A stretch of DNA of 64,000 nt from Maribacter sp. PR1 (GCF_028464145.1 NZ_JAQPCG010000002.1:496001-560000), one strand, 5' to 3'; positions 34,459 through 44,622 are shown, counted from the first letter of the stretch. Program-made: numbers and translations. The notes: generated from the sequence alone by a model not told the origin.

Positions 34459-36837
34459 ATGATTAAAAACTATTTTAAAATTGCGTTTCGTAGCCTCTGG
34501 AAGAATAAGGCCTATAGTGCCCTAAATATTTTCGGCTTGGCGATTGGAATTACCTGTGCCAGTCTAATACTACTATGGGTCGAGGACGAAGTGAACTTTA
34601 ATAGCGTTTTTCCTAAACAGGATTTGGTATACTATGTACCGACCAATCAAACTTTTGAGGGTGAAGTATATACATATTATTCCACGCCGGGACCGTTGGC
34701 AAAGGATTTAAAGGATGAGATACCGGAAATCACTAAATCTTCTACTACTTGGGGCGGAGAAATTTTACTTTCCGATGGCGAAAATGGAGTCAATCGATAT
34801 GGCAGGTATGTAGATCCTGATTTTTTGGACATTTTCAGTCTTAATTTTTTAGAGGGAGAATTAAAGGGTGCACTATCAAGGCCAGATGGAATCATCTTGA
34901 CCCAAGAAACTGCCGCAACGCTTTTCGGTTCGGATAAAAAAGTGCTTAACCGTGTTATAAAAGTCAATAACGAATATAGTTTTACGGTTACCGGGGTTGT
35001 GGAAGACCTACCTAACAATGTCACCTTTGGGTTCAACTGGCTTCTGCCTTTTGAACGATTTCAGCTAGGGGAAGAAGATATGTCTTGGACAAAGGAATAT
35101 GGTAACAACTTTGCCGACACCTTTGTAGAACTTGCCCCAAATTCCGACTTTAAAGTAGTGGATAACAAAGTAAGGGCAATGATTGCCTCTAAAATGGATA
35201 GCGAAAATGAATCGCCAAATGAGGCTTTTTTACATTCCATCAAAGATTGGCATTTACGTTCAGATTTTAGCGGGGGAAAAAAGGTTGGAGGACAAATTAC
35301 CTTTGTTCGCTTGGTAGCATTTATTGCATTGATTATCCTATTGATTGCTTGCATCAATTTTATGAACTTATCAACTGCTAGAAGTGAAAAAAGGGCTAAC
35401 GAAGTAGGGGTACGAAAAGTATTGGGTTCCAGTAAAAAGCTACTGGTCTCCCAATTTATGATGGAAGCCTTGATTATGGCAGGTATTTCCGCTTTGTTCA
35501 GTATTGTGTTATTGCTGGTGTTATTACCACCCTTTAATACTCTTGTTGAAAAACAGATGGAATTAAGGGTACTTGAACCCCTACATATATTTTCACTTCT
35601 TGGAATTACTTTGGTCTCGGGTCTTTTAGCAGGTTGGTATCCTGCCCTATATCTTTCTTCCTTTAGACCTGCTCAGGTTCTTAAAGGTACTGGTAAAAGT
35701 CATGGCAGCGCAACGTTGATTCGTAAAGCACTTGTGGTTACTCAATTTGCGGTATCTATAGTTTTCATTATTTGTAGTATTATAATCTATCAGCAAATAC
35801 AACATGTTAGAGCTCGTGATGTCGGTTATGAAAAAGAGAACTTAGTTAATGTTTCGGTTAGTGGGAACATGATAGATAAATTCTACCCAATTAAAGAAGA
35901 TTTGATCGCTTCCGGTGTAGTCGATAATGTTGCACTTTCCAATTCTTATATGTTATCCAGTGGCAACAACGGAGCAGGCCTGAGCTGGCAAGGAGGTGTA
36001 AATACTGATGATGTTCTTGTGAGATTTAGATATGTGAGCCCTAGTTTTTTTAATACGGTTGGTTTAGAAATGGTTGAAGGGCATGGTTTTAATGATGATA
36101 GGGCCGTGGATAGTACCAATGTAATTATAACCCAATCTTTTGCCAATCTTATGGGCGATAAGAGTGCTCTAGGTAAGACCATCATGCGCAATAACACCAA
36201 TTATAACGTAATAGGGGTTGTCAAGGATTATCTCTATGGCGATATGTATGGTAATGGAAAAACAGGTCCCGTCATGTTCTATAATAATTATGATTTTGGT
36301 AATGCCATGTATATTAATATAAGACCGGAATCTTCAAGGGCAGAGGCATTAGGAGCGATTGAGCGGATCCTCAAGGAATACAACCCATCGTTTCCATTTG
36401 AATATCGTTTTGAAAATGATTTGTTTAATTCCAGGTTCAGAAATGAGGAATTGGTTGGTAAGCTCGCGAAAATATTTTCTATTCTGGCTATCATAATTTC
36501 TTGTCTTGGGCTGTTTGGGCTTGCGACATATACTGCTGAGCAGCGCAAAAAGGAGATAGGAGTTCGAAAGGTCTTGGGGGCCAGTGTCTCGAGAATTGTT
36601 AACCTACTTTCCAAAGATTTTTTAAAGTTGGTGTTCATTTCAATTTTAATTGCTATTCCATTAGCATGGTATGCCATGCAAAATTGGCTGGAAAGCTTTG
36701 CTTATCGTATTGAAATTAATTGGTTGGTATTTGTCATTGCCGGAGCTATTGCCATCTCTATTGCCCTATTCACGGTTAGTTTTCAAGCATTCAAAGCGGC
36801 CATGGCCAATCCTGTAAAAAGTTTGCGGACAGAGTAG
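34459..36837 (+). CDS. FtsX/MacB-type ABC permease 5 of 12
   Basis: A 792-residue permease from ATG 34459 (MIKNYFKIAFRSLWKN); the upstream in-frame start at 34408 lies in the leader hairpin and is unlikely. TM1 is followed by LLWVEDEVNFNSVFPKQD. Just before TM2 it has IKDWHLRSDFSGGKKVGGQI, shared only with permease 9 (DWHLRNSFENGKQVGGRI), so these two form a subfamily. Coupling helices are ANEVGVRKVLGSS and KKEIGVRKVLGASVSRI; the tail is NPVKSLRTE. It is the last gene of unit A. Confidence 0.9.
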   Translation: MIKNYFKIAFRSLWKNKAYSALNIFGLAIGITCASLILLWVEDEVNFNSVFPKQDLVYYVPTNQTFEGEVYTYYSTPGPLAKDLKDEIPEITKSSTTWGGEILLSDGENGVNRYGRYVDPDFLDIFSLNFLEGELKGALSRPDGIILTQETAATLFGSDKKVLNRVIKVNNEYSFTVTGVVEDLPNNVTFGFNWLLPFERFQLGEEDMSWTKEYGNNFADTFVELAPNSDFKVVDNKVRAMIASKMDSENESPNEAFLHSIKDWHLRSDFSGGKKVGGQITFVRLVAFIALIILLIACINFMNLSTARSEKRANEVGVRKVLGSSKKLLVSQFMMEALIMAGISALFSIVLLLVLLPPFNTLVEKQMELRVLEPLHIFSLLGITLVSGLLAGWYPALYLSSFRPAQVLKGTGKSHGSATLIRKALVVTQFAVSIVFIICSIIIYQQIQHVRARDVGYEKENLVNVSVSGNMIDKFYPIKEDLIASGVVDNVALSNSYMLSSGNNGAGLSWQGGVNTDDVLVRFRYVSPSFFNTVGLEMVEGHGFNDDRAVDSTNVIITQSFANLMGDKSALGKTIMRNNTNYNVIGVVKDYLYGDMYGNGKTGPVMFYNNYDFGNAMYINIRPESSRAEALGAIERILKEYNPSFPFEYRFENDLFNSRFRNEELVGKLAKIFSILAIIISCLGLFGLATYTAEQRKKEIGVRKVLGASVSRIVNLLSKDFLKLVFISILIAIPLAWYAMQNWLESFAYRIEINWLVFVIAGAIAISIALFTVSFQAFKAAMANPVKSLRTE

Positions 36838-36852
36838 GGAAACTACTTTTTT
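36833..36852 (+). terminator. Weak intrinsic terminator at the end of unit A
   Basis: AGTAG-GGAAA-CTACT forms a 5-bp stem that includes the stop codon of permease 5 and runs directly into six T (36847-36852). The stem is short and AT-rich, so termination would be partial at best. Confidence 0.35.
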
Positions 36853-36908
36853 CATAATCAAGTATTGATTTTTAATTAATTGGAACTATTTGATTTAAGA
36901 ATATTCCT

Positions 36909-36947
36909 TGTAAATATATTGTACATTATTTGTCAAAATATTTTACA
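36909..36947 (+). promoter_or_regulatory. Paired 17-bp activator palindromes, site B
   Basis: TGTAAATATATTGTACA (36909-36925) and TGTCAAAATATTTTACA (36931-36947), centres 22 bp apart. The first copy is identical to its counterpart in site C, as is the second. The inner centre is 63 bp before the GG of promoter B. They lie in the 251-base gap between permeases 5 and 6. Confidence 0.8.
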
Positions 36948-37000
36948 CTTGATCAATATAATAATTTGTTAAATATTTAATAATCAATTATTTATCTAAT

Positions 37001-37016
37001 TGGCATGAAATTGGTC
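37001..37016 (+). promoter_or_regulatory. Sigma-54-like -24/-12 promoter B
   Basis: TGGCATG-AAAT-TGGTC, with GG-N10-GT spacing. The start would be near 37027, giving a leader of about 60 bases. That leader contains GAGCATAGTCGAAGC followed by CATCAATCAAAAAAT, closely matched downstream of promoter C. Confidence 0.6.
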
Positions 37017-37088
37017 ACGCTATAATATGAGCCACTATATCAACTTGTGCTGAGCATAGTCGAAGCATCAATCAAAAAATCATAGATC

Positions 37089-39524
37089 ATGTTTAAAAAT
37101 CACATCAAAATCGCTTGGAGGAGTTTAAAGAAGCAACCCTTCTTTACGTTCCTAAATACCTTTGGTCTTGCTATTGGTATGGCGGGAGCTCTACTTATTT
37201 CATTATATATCTACGACGAGTTAACCTATGACACCATGTTTGCAGATGCAGACAGAATCTATAGGGTAAATGCAGATATAAAATTTGGTGGCGATGCCCG
37301 AAAGTATGCCGTAACCCCTGCACCAATGGCAGAGGCTCTGGAAAACGATTTTTCCGAAATTGAAGAGGTTACCCGGTTTAGGACTAGGGGGAGTGCCCTG
37401 GTCAGAAAAGTTGGGGCGGAGGCTAATGTTAAGGAAGAACAGACAACCTTCGTGGATGCCTCCTTTTTTGACATGTTCGGGATTAAACTAATTGAAGGTG
37501 ATCCAAATACAGCGCTTAAAAATCCGAATACGATAGTAATGACAAGGACAGCAGCGGAAAAGCACTTTGGGGTTTCCAGTGCTGTCGGTCAGGATCTATT
37601 GTTGAACAATGAGGAGTCATTTACGGTAACGGGAGTAATCGAGGATTTACCCAATAACTCTTTTTTGAGAGATTACAGTTTGTTCGAGGCTATGGCCGGC
37701 AATGAAGATTCCGAAATAGTAAATTGGGGAAGTAATAATTATCAAACCTATTTTAAATTGATTCCCTCTGCGAATGTTGAGGATATTAAAGAGCCCTTGG
37801 AAGGTTTTTTGGGTAAATATGTAATTCCCGGGGTACAGCGGTATATGCCCGGAATAACCGAGGAACAATTCAAAGCAGCAGGAAACTATTTGATTTACAG
37901 CATAATTCCTTTGACCGATATTCATTTAAGTTCTAATTTGGTTGCCGAGATTAGTGCCAATAATGATATGCAGAGTATTTACATACTCTCTTTTATTGCT
38001 ATATTTTTAATTGTTTTGGCCTGTGTAAATTTTATGAATCTTTCCACGGCGCAATCCCTGAAAAGAGCCAAGGAGGTCGGCGTTCGTAAAACCTTGGGGT
38101 CTAACAAGAGGGATTTGGTAAGGCAGTTTCTGGTGGAGTCTGGCTTAATTTCTTTTATATCGTTGCTTTTGGCTTTGGTTTTGGCCGTATCGGCCCTACC
38201 CTTCTTTAACGACTTGGCTGATAAGGACATTTCACTTCCGTTTCTAAATCCTTTCTTTTGGCTAATTTTATTGGGAGCAGTAATTCTTTTGGGTCTTTTT
38301 TCGGGAAGTTATCCGGCATTCTTCATGTCAAGATTCATCCCCGTAAATGTGCTTAAAGGCGGTGGGCATAGTAGTGTAGGTGGTGGAAAAATTAGGAATT
38401 CCTTAGTGGTCTTTCAATTTGCCATATCGGTATTCTTGATTATAAGTACTTTGGTGGTATATCAACAATTAAAGTACATTCAAAGTAAGGACCTCGGTTT
38501 TTCAAAGGATCAAGTATTGGTCGTTAATGACGTATATACTGCTGGAAGCAAAGCGAGTTCTTTTAAGGAACAAGTGAAGCAACTAGGCTTTGTTAAAAAC
38601 GCCACGTTAAGTAGTTTTTTCCCAACCCCGTCAAGTAGAAGCGATAATACGTTTGTACCAGAAGAAGGACTAACAGATCAGGAGAATGCGGTAAGTATGC
38701 AAACTTGGGGAGTAGATTATGACTATGTTCCAACTATGGGTTTTGAGTTGGTTGCCGGACGTAACTTTGATGAAAATTTCGGTAACGATTCTACGGCTAT
38801 TATTGTCAATGAAACTGCCGTAAAGGTTATGAAACTTAACCCTGAGACTGCCTTGGGAAAAAGATATTCACCCGATTTTAATGCGGAAAATCCTGAGTTT
38901 TTTACCATAGTTGGTGTGGTTAAGGATTTCCACTTCGAATCTATGAAGGAAGAAATCGATGCCCTTAGTCTTCGCCTAACTCAAGGTGCCTACGCCATGG
39001 CCATAAAAATAGAAGCAGGTAACTTTGATAATGCAGTTTCAGAAATAGAAGGGGTTTGGAACAACATAGTACCTGGAGAACCCTTTAATTATTACTTCAT
39101 GGATGATTCCTTTAATGACTCCTATCAAAGTGAGCAAAGATTGGGTAATATATTCGTCATTTTTACAATACTGTCTATCATTATTGCCTGTTTGGGATTA
39201 TTTGGATTAGCTGCCTTTAATGCCGAAAAACGCGTAAAGGAAATTGGCGTTCGCAAAGTGCTCGGTGCAAGCGTAGGACAAATTTCGGTAAAGCTCACCA
39301 TGGATTTTTTAAAGTTGGTTGGTGTGGCCATTTTAATTTCTTTGCCACTAGGATGGTATGCCATGAACAAGTGGTTAGAGGATTTCTCCTATAAAATTGA
39401 TATTCCTTGGTGGGTGTTCGCATTAGCCGCCTTCTTGGCCATAGCCGTTGCGGTCATTACGGTGAGTTATCAAAGTATTAAGGCTTCCCTTGTGAATCCG
39501 GTAAAAAGTTTGCGGACGGAATAA
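37089..39524 (+). CDS. FtsX/MacB-type ABC permease 6 of 12
   Basis: An 811-residue permease and first gene of unit B. The N-terminus MFKNHIKIAWRSLKKQPFFTFLN is nearly the same as that of permease 7, and the similarity runs the full length, including IKFGG, TAAEKHFG and the MDDSFN stretch. The two are the clearest recent tandem duplicates in the block. Coupling helices are AKEVGVRKTLGSNKRDL and VKEIGVRKVLGASVGQI. The divergence between the two copies is greatest in the first periplasmic core (for example around residues 60-130). Confidence 0.9.
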   Translation: MFKNHIKIAWRSLKKQPFFTFLNTFGLAIGMAGALLISLYIYDELTYDTMFADADRIYRVNADIKFGGDARKYAVTPAPMAEALENDFSEIEEVTRFRTRGSALVRKVGAEANVKEEQTTFVDASFFDMFGIKLIEGDPNTALKNPNTIVMTRTAAEKHFGVSSAVGQDLLLNNEESFTVTGVIEDLPNNSFLRDYSLFEAMAGNEDSEIVNWGSNNYQTYFKLIPSANVEDIKEPLEGFLGKYVIPGVQRYMPGITEEQFKAAGNYLIYSIIPLTDIHLSSNLVAEISANNDMQSIYILSFIAIFLIVLACVNFMNLSTAQSLKRAKEVGVRKTLGSNKRDLVRQFLVESGLISFISLLLALVLAVSALPFFNDLADKDISLPFLNPFFWLILLGAVILLGLFSGSYPAFFMSRFIPVNVLKGGGHSSVGGGKIRNSLVVFQFAISVFLIISTLVVYQQLKYIQSKDLGFSKDQVLVVNDVYTAGSKASSFKEQVKQLGFVKNATLSSFFPTPSSRSDNTFVPEEGLTDQENAVSMQTWGVDYDYVPTMGFELVAGRNFDENFGNDSTAIIVNETAVKVMKLNPETALGKRYSPDFNAENPEFFTIVGVVKDFHFESMKEEIDALSLRLTQGAYAMAIKIEAGNFDNAVSEIEGVWNNIVPGEPFNYYFMDDSFNDSYQSEQRLGNIFVIFTILSIIIACLGLFGLAAFNAEKRVKEIGVRKVLGASVGQISVKLTMDFLKLVGVAILISLPLGWYAMNKWLEDFSYKIDIPWWVFALAAFLAIAVAVITVSYQSIKASLVNPVKSLRTE

Positions 39525-39539
39525 TTAAAAAAGACGGTC

Positions 39540-41972
39540 ATGTTTAAGAATCACTTAAAAATAGCTTGGAGAAGTTTAAAAAAACAACCTGTTTTTACAT
39601 TTCTAAACACTTTTGGTCTTGCTATAGGAATGGCGGGAGCACTGTTAATCTCATTATATATCCATGATGAGTTAAGTTTTGATAAGATGTTTGCCGATGC
39701 CGAGCGTATTTATAGGATTGATACAGACATTAAATTTGGAGGGGCAGAAATGAGATCGGCCGAAGCAGCTGCCCCAATGGCCGCAACCATGCAGGGGGAT
39801 TTTGCACAGGTGGAATCTACCGTTAGGTTTCGAGATAGAGGAAGCCTATTATTAAGAAAAACTGGAACCGAGACCAATACAAAGGAATTAAGGGTATCAT
39901 TTGCCGATTCTACTTTGTTCGATTTTTTCGGAATTGATTTGTTAGTTGGTGATTCAAATACAGCTCTGGTAGAACCAAATACGATGGTGCTTACCAAAAC
40001 AGCCGCGGAAAAGCACTTTGGAATTGACAATGCGCTTGGGCAGACTATGTTGTTGAACAATAGTGATACATATACGGTTACAGGGGTTATTAATGATTTA
40101 CCAAAAAGTTCTTTTTTAAGGGACCATTCCGTTTTCATGGCAATGTCCGGTTATGCGGATGCCCAATTGATTCATTGGGGGAGTAACAACTATTATACGT
40201 TCGTAAAGCTCATTCCATCGGCAAATGTTGCTGACTTTCAAGAACCATTGGCCGGAATGTTCGATACCTACATGTTACCATGGGCGCAACAACACTTTCC
40301 TGGAATTACCAAAAAGTCTTTTATAGAGGCAGGTAATTATTTAAGATACCACACTATTCCACTTACGGACATCCACCTTTATTCCAATAAAGATTCCGAG
40401 ATGAGCGCGAACAGTAGTATTCAGAATATATACATTCTTTCTTTTATAGGTCTATTTTTGATAGTTCTGGCTTGTGTGAATTTTATGAATCTTTCTACAG
40501 CCTATTCTCTAAAGCGTGCCAAAGAGGTGGGAGTACGAAAAACGCTAGGCTCAAATAAGAGGGAATTGATCAGGCAATTTTTAACGGAGTCGTGCTTGAT
40601 TTCATTTATTTCTTTGTTGATTGCACTGGTACTTACTATTGTAGTACTTCCATTTTTCAATGAACTATCGGATAAAGCAGTGTCAATTCCTTTTACCGAT
40701 CCCATATTTTGGGTACTATTACTCATAGCTACCCTTCTGTTGGCATTACTTTCCGGAAGTTATCCTGCCTTTTTTATGTCAAAATTCAAGCCGGTTAAAA
40801 CCCTCAAAGGTGGAGCACAGAGTAATGTAGGAGGAGGAAATATTAGAAACGCCTTGGTTGTTTTTCAATTTACAATATCAATTTTCTTAATCGTAAGCAC
40901 ATTGGTCGTATTTCAACAGCTAAATTTTATACAGCGCAAAGATTTGGGCTTTTCCAAGGGGCAAATAGTTCTTGTTGAGGATGTTTTTGCGGTGGGAGAT
41001 AGGCTGGCGTCCTTCAAAGAAGAGATGTTAAAAATTGGTGATGTAGAAAATGCGACAATAAGTTACTATTTGCCAACGCCATCTTCAAGGTCTAATAGTT
41101 CTTATTTTAAGGAGGGAGCAATGACGCAAGAAAATGCCATACAGATGCAGACTTGGGACGTAGATCTTGACTATATTGAGACTTTAGGCATGGAGTTGGT
41201 AGCCGGTCGAAATTTCAATGAGCAATTTGCCACAGATTCTATAGCGGTAATAATCAATGAGGCAACCTTAAAGGTTCTGGGTATGAATGCCGATGAAGCA
41301 CTAGGAACCCGAATCTCCCAGGATATTGATCTAGAAAGGCCTCAATTCTATAAGGTTATTGGGGTGGTGAAAGATTTTCATTATGAATCTTTAAGGGAAA
41401 ATATCAGTGCACTTGGTCTTTTTTGGAATCAGACTCCAGGAGTATTGGCAGCGAAAATTAGCCCGGGTAAGTACAACGAAACCCTATTTGAACTTGAAAA
41501 TGTCTGGGAGACCTTTGCTCCGGGACAACCATTTAATTATCGCTTTATGGATGATTCCTTCAATACCACTTATGAAGCGGAGCGACGTTTGAGTAAAATC
41601 TTTATCATATTTACTATTCTTTCCATTTTTATAGCCTGTTTGGGATTATTTGGATTAGCTGCTTTTAATGCCCAAAAAAGAACCAAGGAAATTGGGGTTA
41701 GAAAAGTGATGGGAGCTACCGTAAGCCAGATTTCTTACCGGCTTACGGTGGATTTTCTAAAATTGGTAGGCATCGCCATATTTATTTCACTTCCAATAGG
41801 TTGGTATGCAATGAACCAATGGTTACAGGATTTTTCATATAGAATTGAAATAGCATGGTGGGTATTTTTATTGGCCGCGGTATTGGCACTAGGCGTTGCC
41901 ATATTAACGGTAAGCTATCAAAGTATTAAAGCCGCTATAGTAAACCCTGTAAAAAGTTTGCGGACAGAATGA
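39540..41972 (+). CDS. FtsX/MacB-type ABC permease 7 of 12
   Basis: An 810-residue tandem copy of permease 6, 15 bases downstream, starting MFKNHLKIAWRSLKKQP. Coupling helices are AKEVGVRKTLGSNKREL and TKEIGVRKVMGATVSQI. Where permease 6 has ADIKFGGDARKYAVTPAPM, this one has TDIKFGGAEMRSAEAAAPM: a preserved frame with changed periplasmic residues. The tail is NPVKSLRTE, and the DNA of that tail is almost the same as in permeases 2, 5 and 6. Confidence 0.9.
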   Translation: MFKNHLKIAWRSLKKQPVFTFLNTFGLAIGMAGALLISLYIHDELSFDKMFADAERIYRIDTDIKFGGAEMRSAEAAAPMAATMQGDFAQVESTVRFRDRGSLLLRKTGTETNTKELRVSFADSTLFDFFGIDLLVGDSNTALVEPNTMVLTKTAAEKHFGIDNALGQTMLLNNSDTYTVTGVINDLPKSSFLRDHSVFMAMSGYADAQLIHWGSNNYYTFVKLIPSANVADFQEPLAGMFDTYMLPWAQQHFPGITKKSFIEAGNYLRYHTIPLTDIHLYSNKDSEMSANSSIQNIYILSFIGLFLIVLACVNFMNLSTAYSLKRAKEVGVRKTLGSNKRELIRQFLTESCLISFISLLIALVLTIVVLPFFNELSDKAVSIPFTDPIFWVLLLIATLLLALLSGSYPAFFMSKFKPVKTLKGGAQSNVGGGNIRNALVVFQFTISIFLIVSTLVVFQQLNFIQRKDLGFSKGQIVLVEDVFAVGDRLASFKEEMLKIGDVENATISYYLPTPSSRSNSSYFKEGAMTQENAIQMQTWDVDLDYIETLGMELVAGRNFNEQFATDSIAVIINEATLKVLGMNADEALGTRISQDIDLERPQFYKVIGVVKDFHYESLRENISALGLFWNQTPGVLAAKISPGKYNETLFELENVWETFAPGQPFNYRFMDDSFNTTYEAERRLSKIFIIFTILSIFIACLGLFGLAAFNAQKRTKEIGVRKVMGATVSQISYRLTVDFLKLVGIAIFISLPIGWYAMNQWLQDFSYRIEIAWWVFLLAAVLALGVAILTVSYQSIKAAIVNPVKSLRTE

Positions 41973-41987
41973 AAATTTGAAATCAAT

Positions 41988-42010
41988 CATCAATCAAAAA
42001 ATCGAGAAAC
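41988..42010 (+). repeat. Leader repeat, copy before permease 8
   Basis: This 23-base segment (begins CATCAATCAAAAAATC, ends GAGAAAC) directly precedes the ATG and is identical to 44671-44693 before permease 9. Shorter versions (CATCAATCAAAAAAT) precede permeases 6 (37066-37080) and 12 (52210-52224). It probably acts as an A-rich translation-initiation leader copied along with the genes. Confidence 0.7.
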
Positions 42011-44440
42011 ATGTTTAAAAACTATATAAAAATAGCTTGGCGAAACCTACTTAAAAATAGGCAACAGACTATTATAAACTTATTGGGTCTTACCGTTGGT
42101 ACGGTAAGCTGTTTAGCAATTCTTTTATATGTTTTTGATCAGTTTGGTTATGATGAGCACCATAAGGAAGCTTCTTCCATTTACAGGGTTGAAACCATAA
42201 TAGAAAGGGATGGTGATGAAAATTTTGACACTGGTGCGGCATCCCCGCCTATCGCTTTTGCCCTAAAAGAAGACTTCCCAGAGGTTGACGAGGCAACACG
42301 TGTAGTTCTGGCCGATGTTTTTTATAGTAACCTGATTGGTGCCGCAAAAAGTAAGGATTCTTATTATGAGCCAAGGGTATATATTGCGGATTCAACCTTT
42401 TTTAAGGTTTTTACCTATAATTTGTTGGAAGGAAAACTAGAAACTGCTTTAAACGGGCCCAATTCCCTGGTGCTTTCATCTTCTTTGGCGGAAAAATTGT
42501 TCAGTGGTCAAAACGCTTTGGGAAAAGCCGTGACATGGGGTAGTGGTGAAGACGCACAGACTTTAACCGTGACCGGGGTTTTTGACGAAACTTATGGTAA
42601 GTCCCATTTGAACCCAAATTATATTGTAAGCATGAGTACTCCTGGAATGGGGACTTTCGTTCAAAACTTTCAGGATTTTGCAACAAATAATTTTGTGTAT
42701 AGTTATGTAAAACTAAAACCTAATGTAGCCTCATATCAAGTACAAAAAAAATTGCCTGAATTCATTACCGAAAGAGGTGCCCAGGACCTTGCCAATGCCG
42801 GTATGGACAATAAGGTTTTAATATTGAAAAACGTAACCGATATCCATTTGTATTCGGCAGGAAGAAAAAATCAAATACATGAAGTCTCCAATATTAAATA
42901 CCTGTATTTTTTATTGACTTTGGCATTTTTTATACAATTGGTGGCATGCATCAATTTTATTAATCTAAGTACAGCAAGGGCCAGTAAAAGAGCAAAGGAA
43001 ATTGGGGTTCGCAAGGTTGTTGGAGCTGGCAAAAAAAGTTTGATGTGGCAATTTATTGGAGAGTCCTTATTATTATCGCTTTTTGCCATGCTCATCAGTA
43101 TTCCTATAACCATTTTGTTATTACCGATGCTGAATGAACTTACACAGGCGACTCTCACGTACCAAAACCTTTTAAACCGGGAAATTGCTGTTATTTTGAT
43201 TGCACTTGGTATTACGACGGGATTCATAGCTGGAATTTATCCAGCACTCATACTTTCCTCAATAAAACCAATTAGAGCCCTTAAAAGCGCTGTTATTCTA
43301 AAGTCTGGAAGTGGTGGTTTTAGAAAGGCCCTAGTAGTTTTTCAGTTTGTCGTGTCCATAAGTTTGGTCGCTACGGTCATCGTTGTAACACAGCAGTTCA
43401 AATTTGCTCAAAGTAAGGATTTAGGTTTCAAGAAAGATAATCTTCTAGCCCTACGCATAGGTACTGACGAAGCTTCTAGCAAGTTTGAATCCATTAAGTC
43501 GGCATTCTTGGAAATTCCAGGGGTGGTAAGCGTCTCCAGTGGTAATTACGCTCCTTCCGAAATTGTTTTATCTGATAATGGCCTCTATCTTCCAGGGGGC
43601 AATCGGGAGAACGTAAAAATCGTTAAAAGACAGGGGATTAGTGAAGGCTATTTTGAGACCTTCGATATACCTATCGTAAACGGTAGGGACTTTACCCCTT
43701 CGGATACCACGGATCAAATAATTGTAAATCAGGCTACACTACGTGCGTTTAAAATAGAGGAAGAGAATGCTTTAAGTAGTAGATTAGTGCAAAGCTTTGG
43801 TGATGAATCCTATGAAATGCGCATCGTAGGTGTAGTAAAAGATTACCATTTTGCTTCAATTAAAGATGAAATTGCCCCTCTTTTTTTACATAAGGAATCT
43901 TCTCCGAACTGGTTATTTCTTAAAACCGAAACCAAAGAGTACGGGCAATTACTGTCGGGTTTGGAACAACGTTGGAACGCCACGGTTAAGAATGTTCCTT
44001 TCGATTATAGGTTTGTAGATCAAGAAGTTGAAAGATTGTATGACGAGGAGAAACGCTTAGGGCAGATTTCATTGGTATTCACGATTTTGGCGATTTTAAT
44101 TAGTTGTCTTGGCCTTTTTGGCTTGGTATCTTATGTGGCCGAACAAAAGAAAAAGGAAATAGGCATTCGTAAGGTTTTAGGAGCAAGTATCGGCTCTGTT
44201 GTGCAGTTATTGACTAAGGACTTTGTGGTTCTGGTAGGTATAGCCTTTTTGATTGCCTCACCTATAGCCTATTATTTTATGCAAAGGTGGTTGGAGGATT
44301 TTACGTATCGAATTGATATTCAATGGTGGGTGTTTTTGTTGGCAGGCGGATTTGCGCTGGTGATTACATTCTTGACTGTAGGGTTTCAATCTTTGAAATC
44401 TGCAATAGCAAACCCTGTGAAGAGTTTAAGGACCGAATAG
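42011..44440 (+). CDS. FtsX/MacB-type ABC permease 8 of 12
   Basis: An 809-residue permease closing unit B. The opening MFKNYIKIAWRNLLKNRQQT is followed by an atypical TM1 region with a Cys (TVGTVSCLAILLYVFDQFGYDEHH). Coupling helices are AKEIGVRKVVGAGKKSL and KKEIGIRKVLGASIGSV. The first periplasmic core is distinct from all others, with no obvious sister in the set. The gap to permease 7 (38 bases) has no promoter-like element. The tail is NPVKSLRTE. Confidence 0.9.
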   Translation: MFKNYIKIAWRNLLKNRQQTIINLLGLTVGTVSCLAILLYVFDQFGYDEHHKEASSIYRVETIIERDGDENFDTGAASPPIAFALKEDFPEVDEATRVVLADVFYSNLIGAAKSKDSYYEPRVYIADSTFFKVFTYNLLEGKLETALNGPNSLVLSSSLAEKLFSGQNALGKAVTWGSGEDAQTLTVTGVFDETYGKSHLNPNYIVSMSTPGMGTFVQNFQDFATNNFVYSYVKLKPNVASYQVQKKLPEFITERGAQDLANAGMDNKVLILKNVTDIHLYSAGRKNQIHEVSNIKYLYFLLTLAFFIQLVACINFINLSTARASKRAKEIGVRKVVGAGKKSLMWQFIGESLLLSLFAMLISIPITILLLPMLNELTQATLTYQNLLNREIAVILIALGITTGFIAGIYPALILSSIKPIRALKSAVILKSGSGGFRKALVVFQFVVSISLVATVIVVTQQFKFAQSKDLGFKKDNLLALRIGTDEASSKFESIKSAFLEIPGVVSVSSGNYAPSEIVLSDNGLYLPGGNRENVKIVKRQGISEGYFETFDIPIVNGRDFTPSDTTDQIIVNQATLRAFKIEEENALSSRLVQSFGDESYEMRIVGVVKDYHFASIKDEIAPLFLHKESSPNWLFLKTETKEYGQLLSGLEQRWNATVKNVPFDYRFVDQEVERLYDEEKRLGQISLVFTILAILISCLGLFGLVSYVAEQKKKEIGIRKVLGASIGSVVQLLTKDFVVLVGIAFLIASPIAYYFMQRWLEDFTYRIDIQWWVFLLAGGFALVITFLTVGFQSLKSAIANPVKSLRTE

Positions 44441-44469
44441 GTCAAATACTTTTTACTCAAAAATTAGTG

Positions 44470-44487
44470 AACCGATAAAGCGGTTTT
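44470..44487 (+). terminator. Possible weak terminator after unit B
   Basis: AACCG-ATAAAG-CGGTT makes a 5-bp stem followed by only two further T, 30 bases after the permease 8 stop. It is weak, and read-through into unit C is likely. Confidence 0.3.
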
Positions 44488-44514
44488 GTAACAGTTTGTT
44501 TTTAGACTAGTCTT

Positions 44515-44553
44515 TGTAAATATATTGTACATCTTTTGTCAAAATATTTTACA
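44515..44553 (+). promoter_or_regulatory. Paired 17-bp activator palindromes, site C
   Basis: TGTAAATATATTGTACA (44515-44531) and TGTCAAAATATTTTACA (44537-44553), centres 22 bp apart, inner centre 63 bp before the GG of promoter C. Both copies are base-for-base the same as site B, so this control region was duplicated with its genes. Confidence 0.8.
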
Positions 44554-44606
44554 ACTAATAAATGGGTGACTTCTGTAACTAATTAATATTCAGATGATTA
44601 ATATCA

Positions 44607-44622
44607 TGGCATGAAATTAGTC
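44607..44622 (+). promoter_or_regulatory. Sigma-54-like -24/-12 promoter C
   Basis: TGGCATG-AAAT-TAGTC, GG-N10-GT. It differs from promoter B by one base across the 16 positions. The predicted start is about 60 bases upstream of the permease 9 ATG. Confidence 0.6.
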
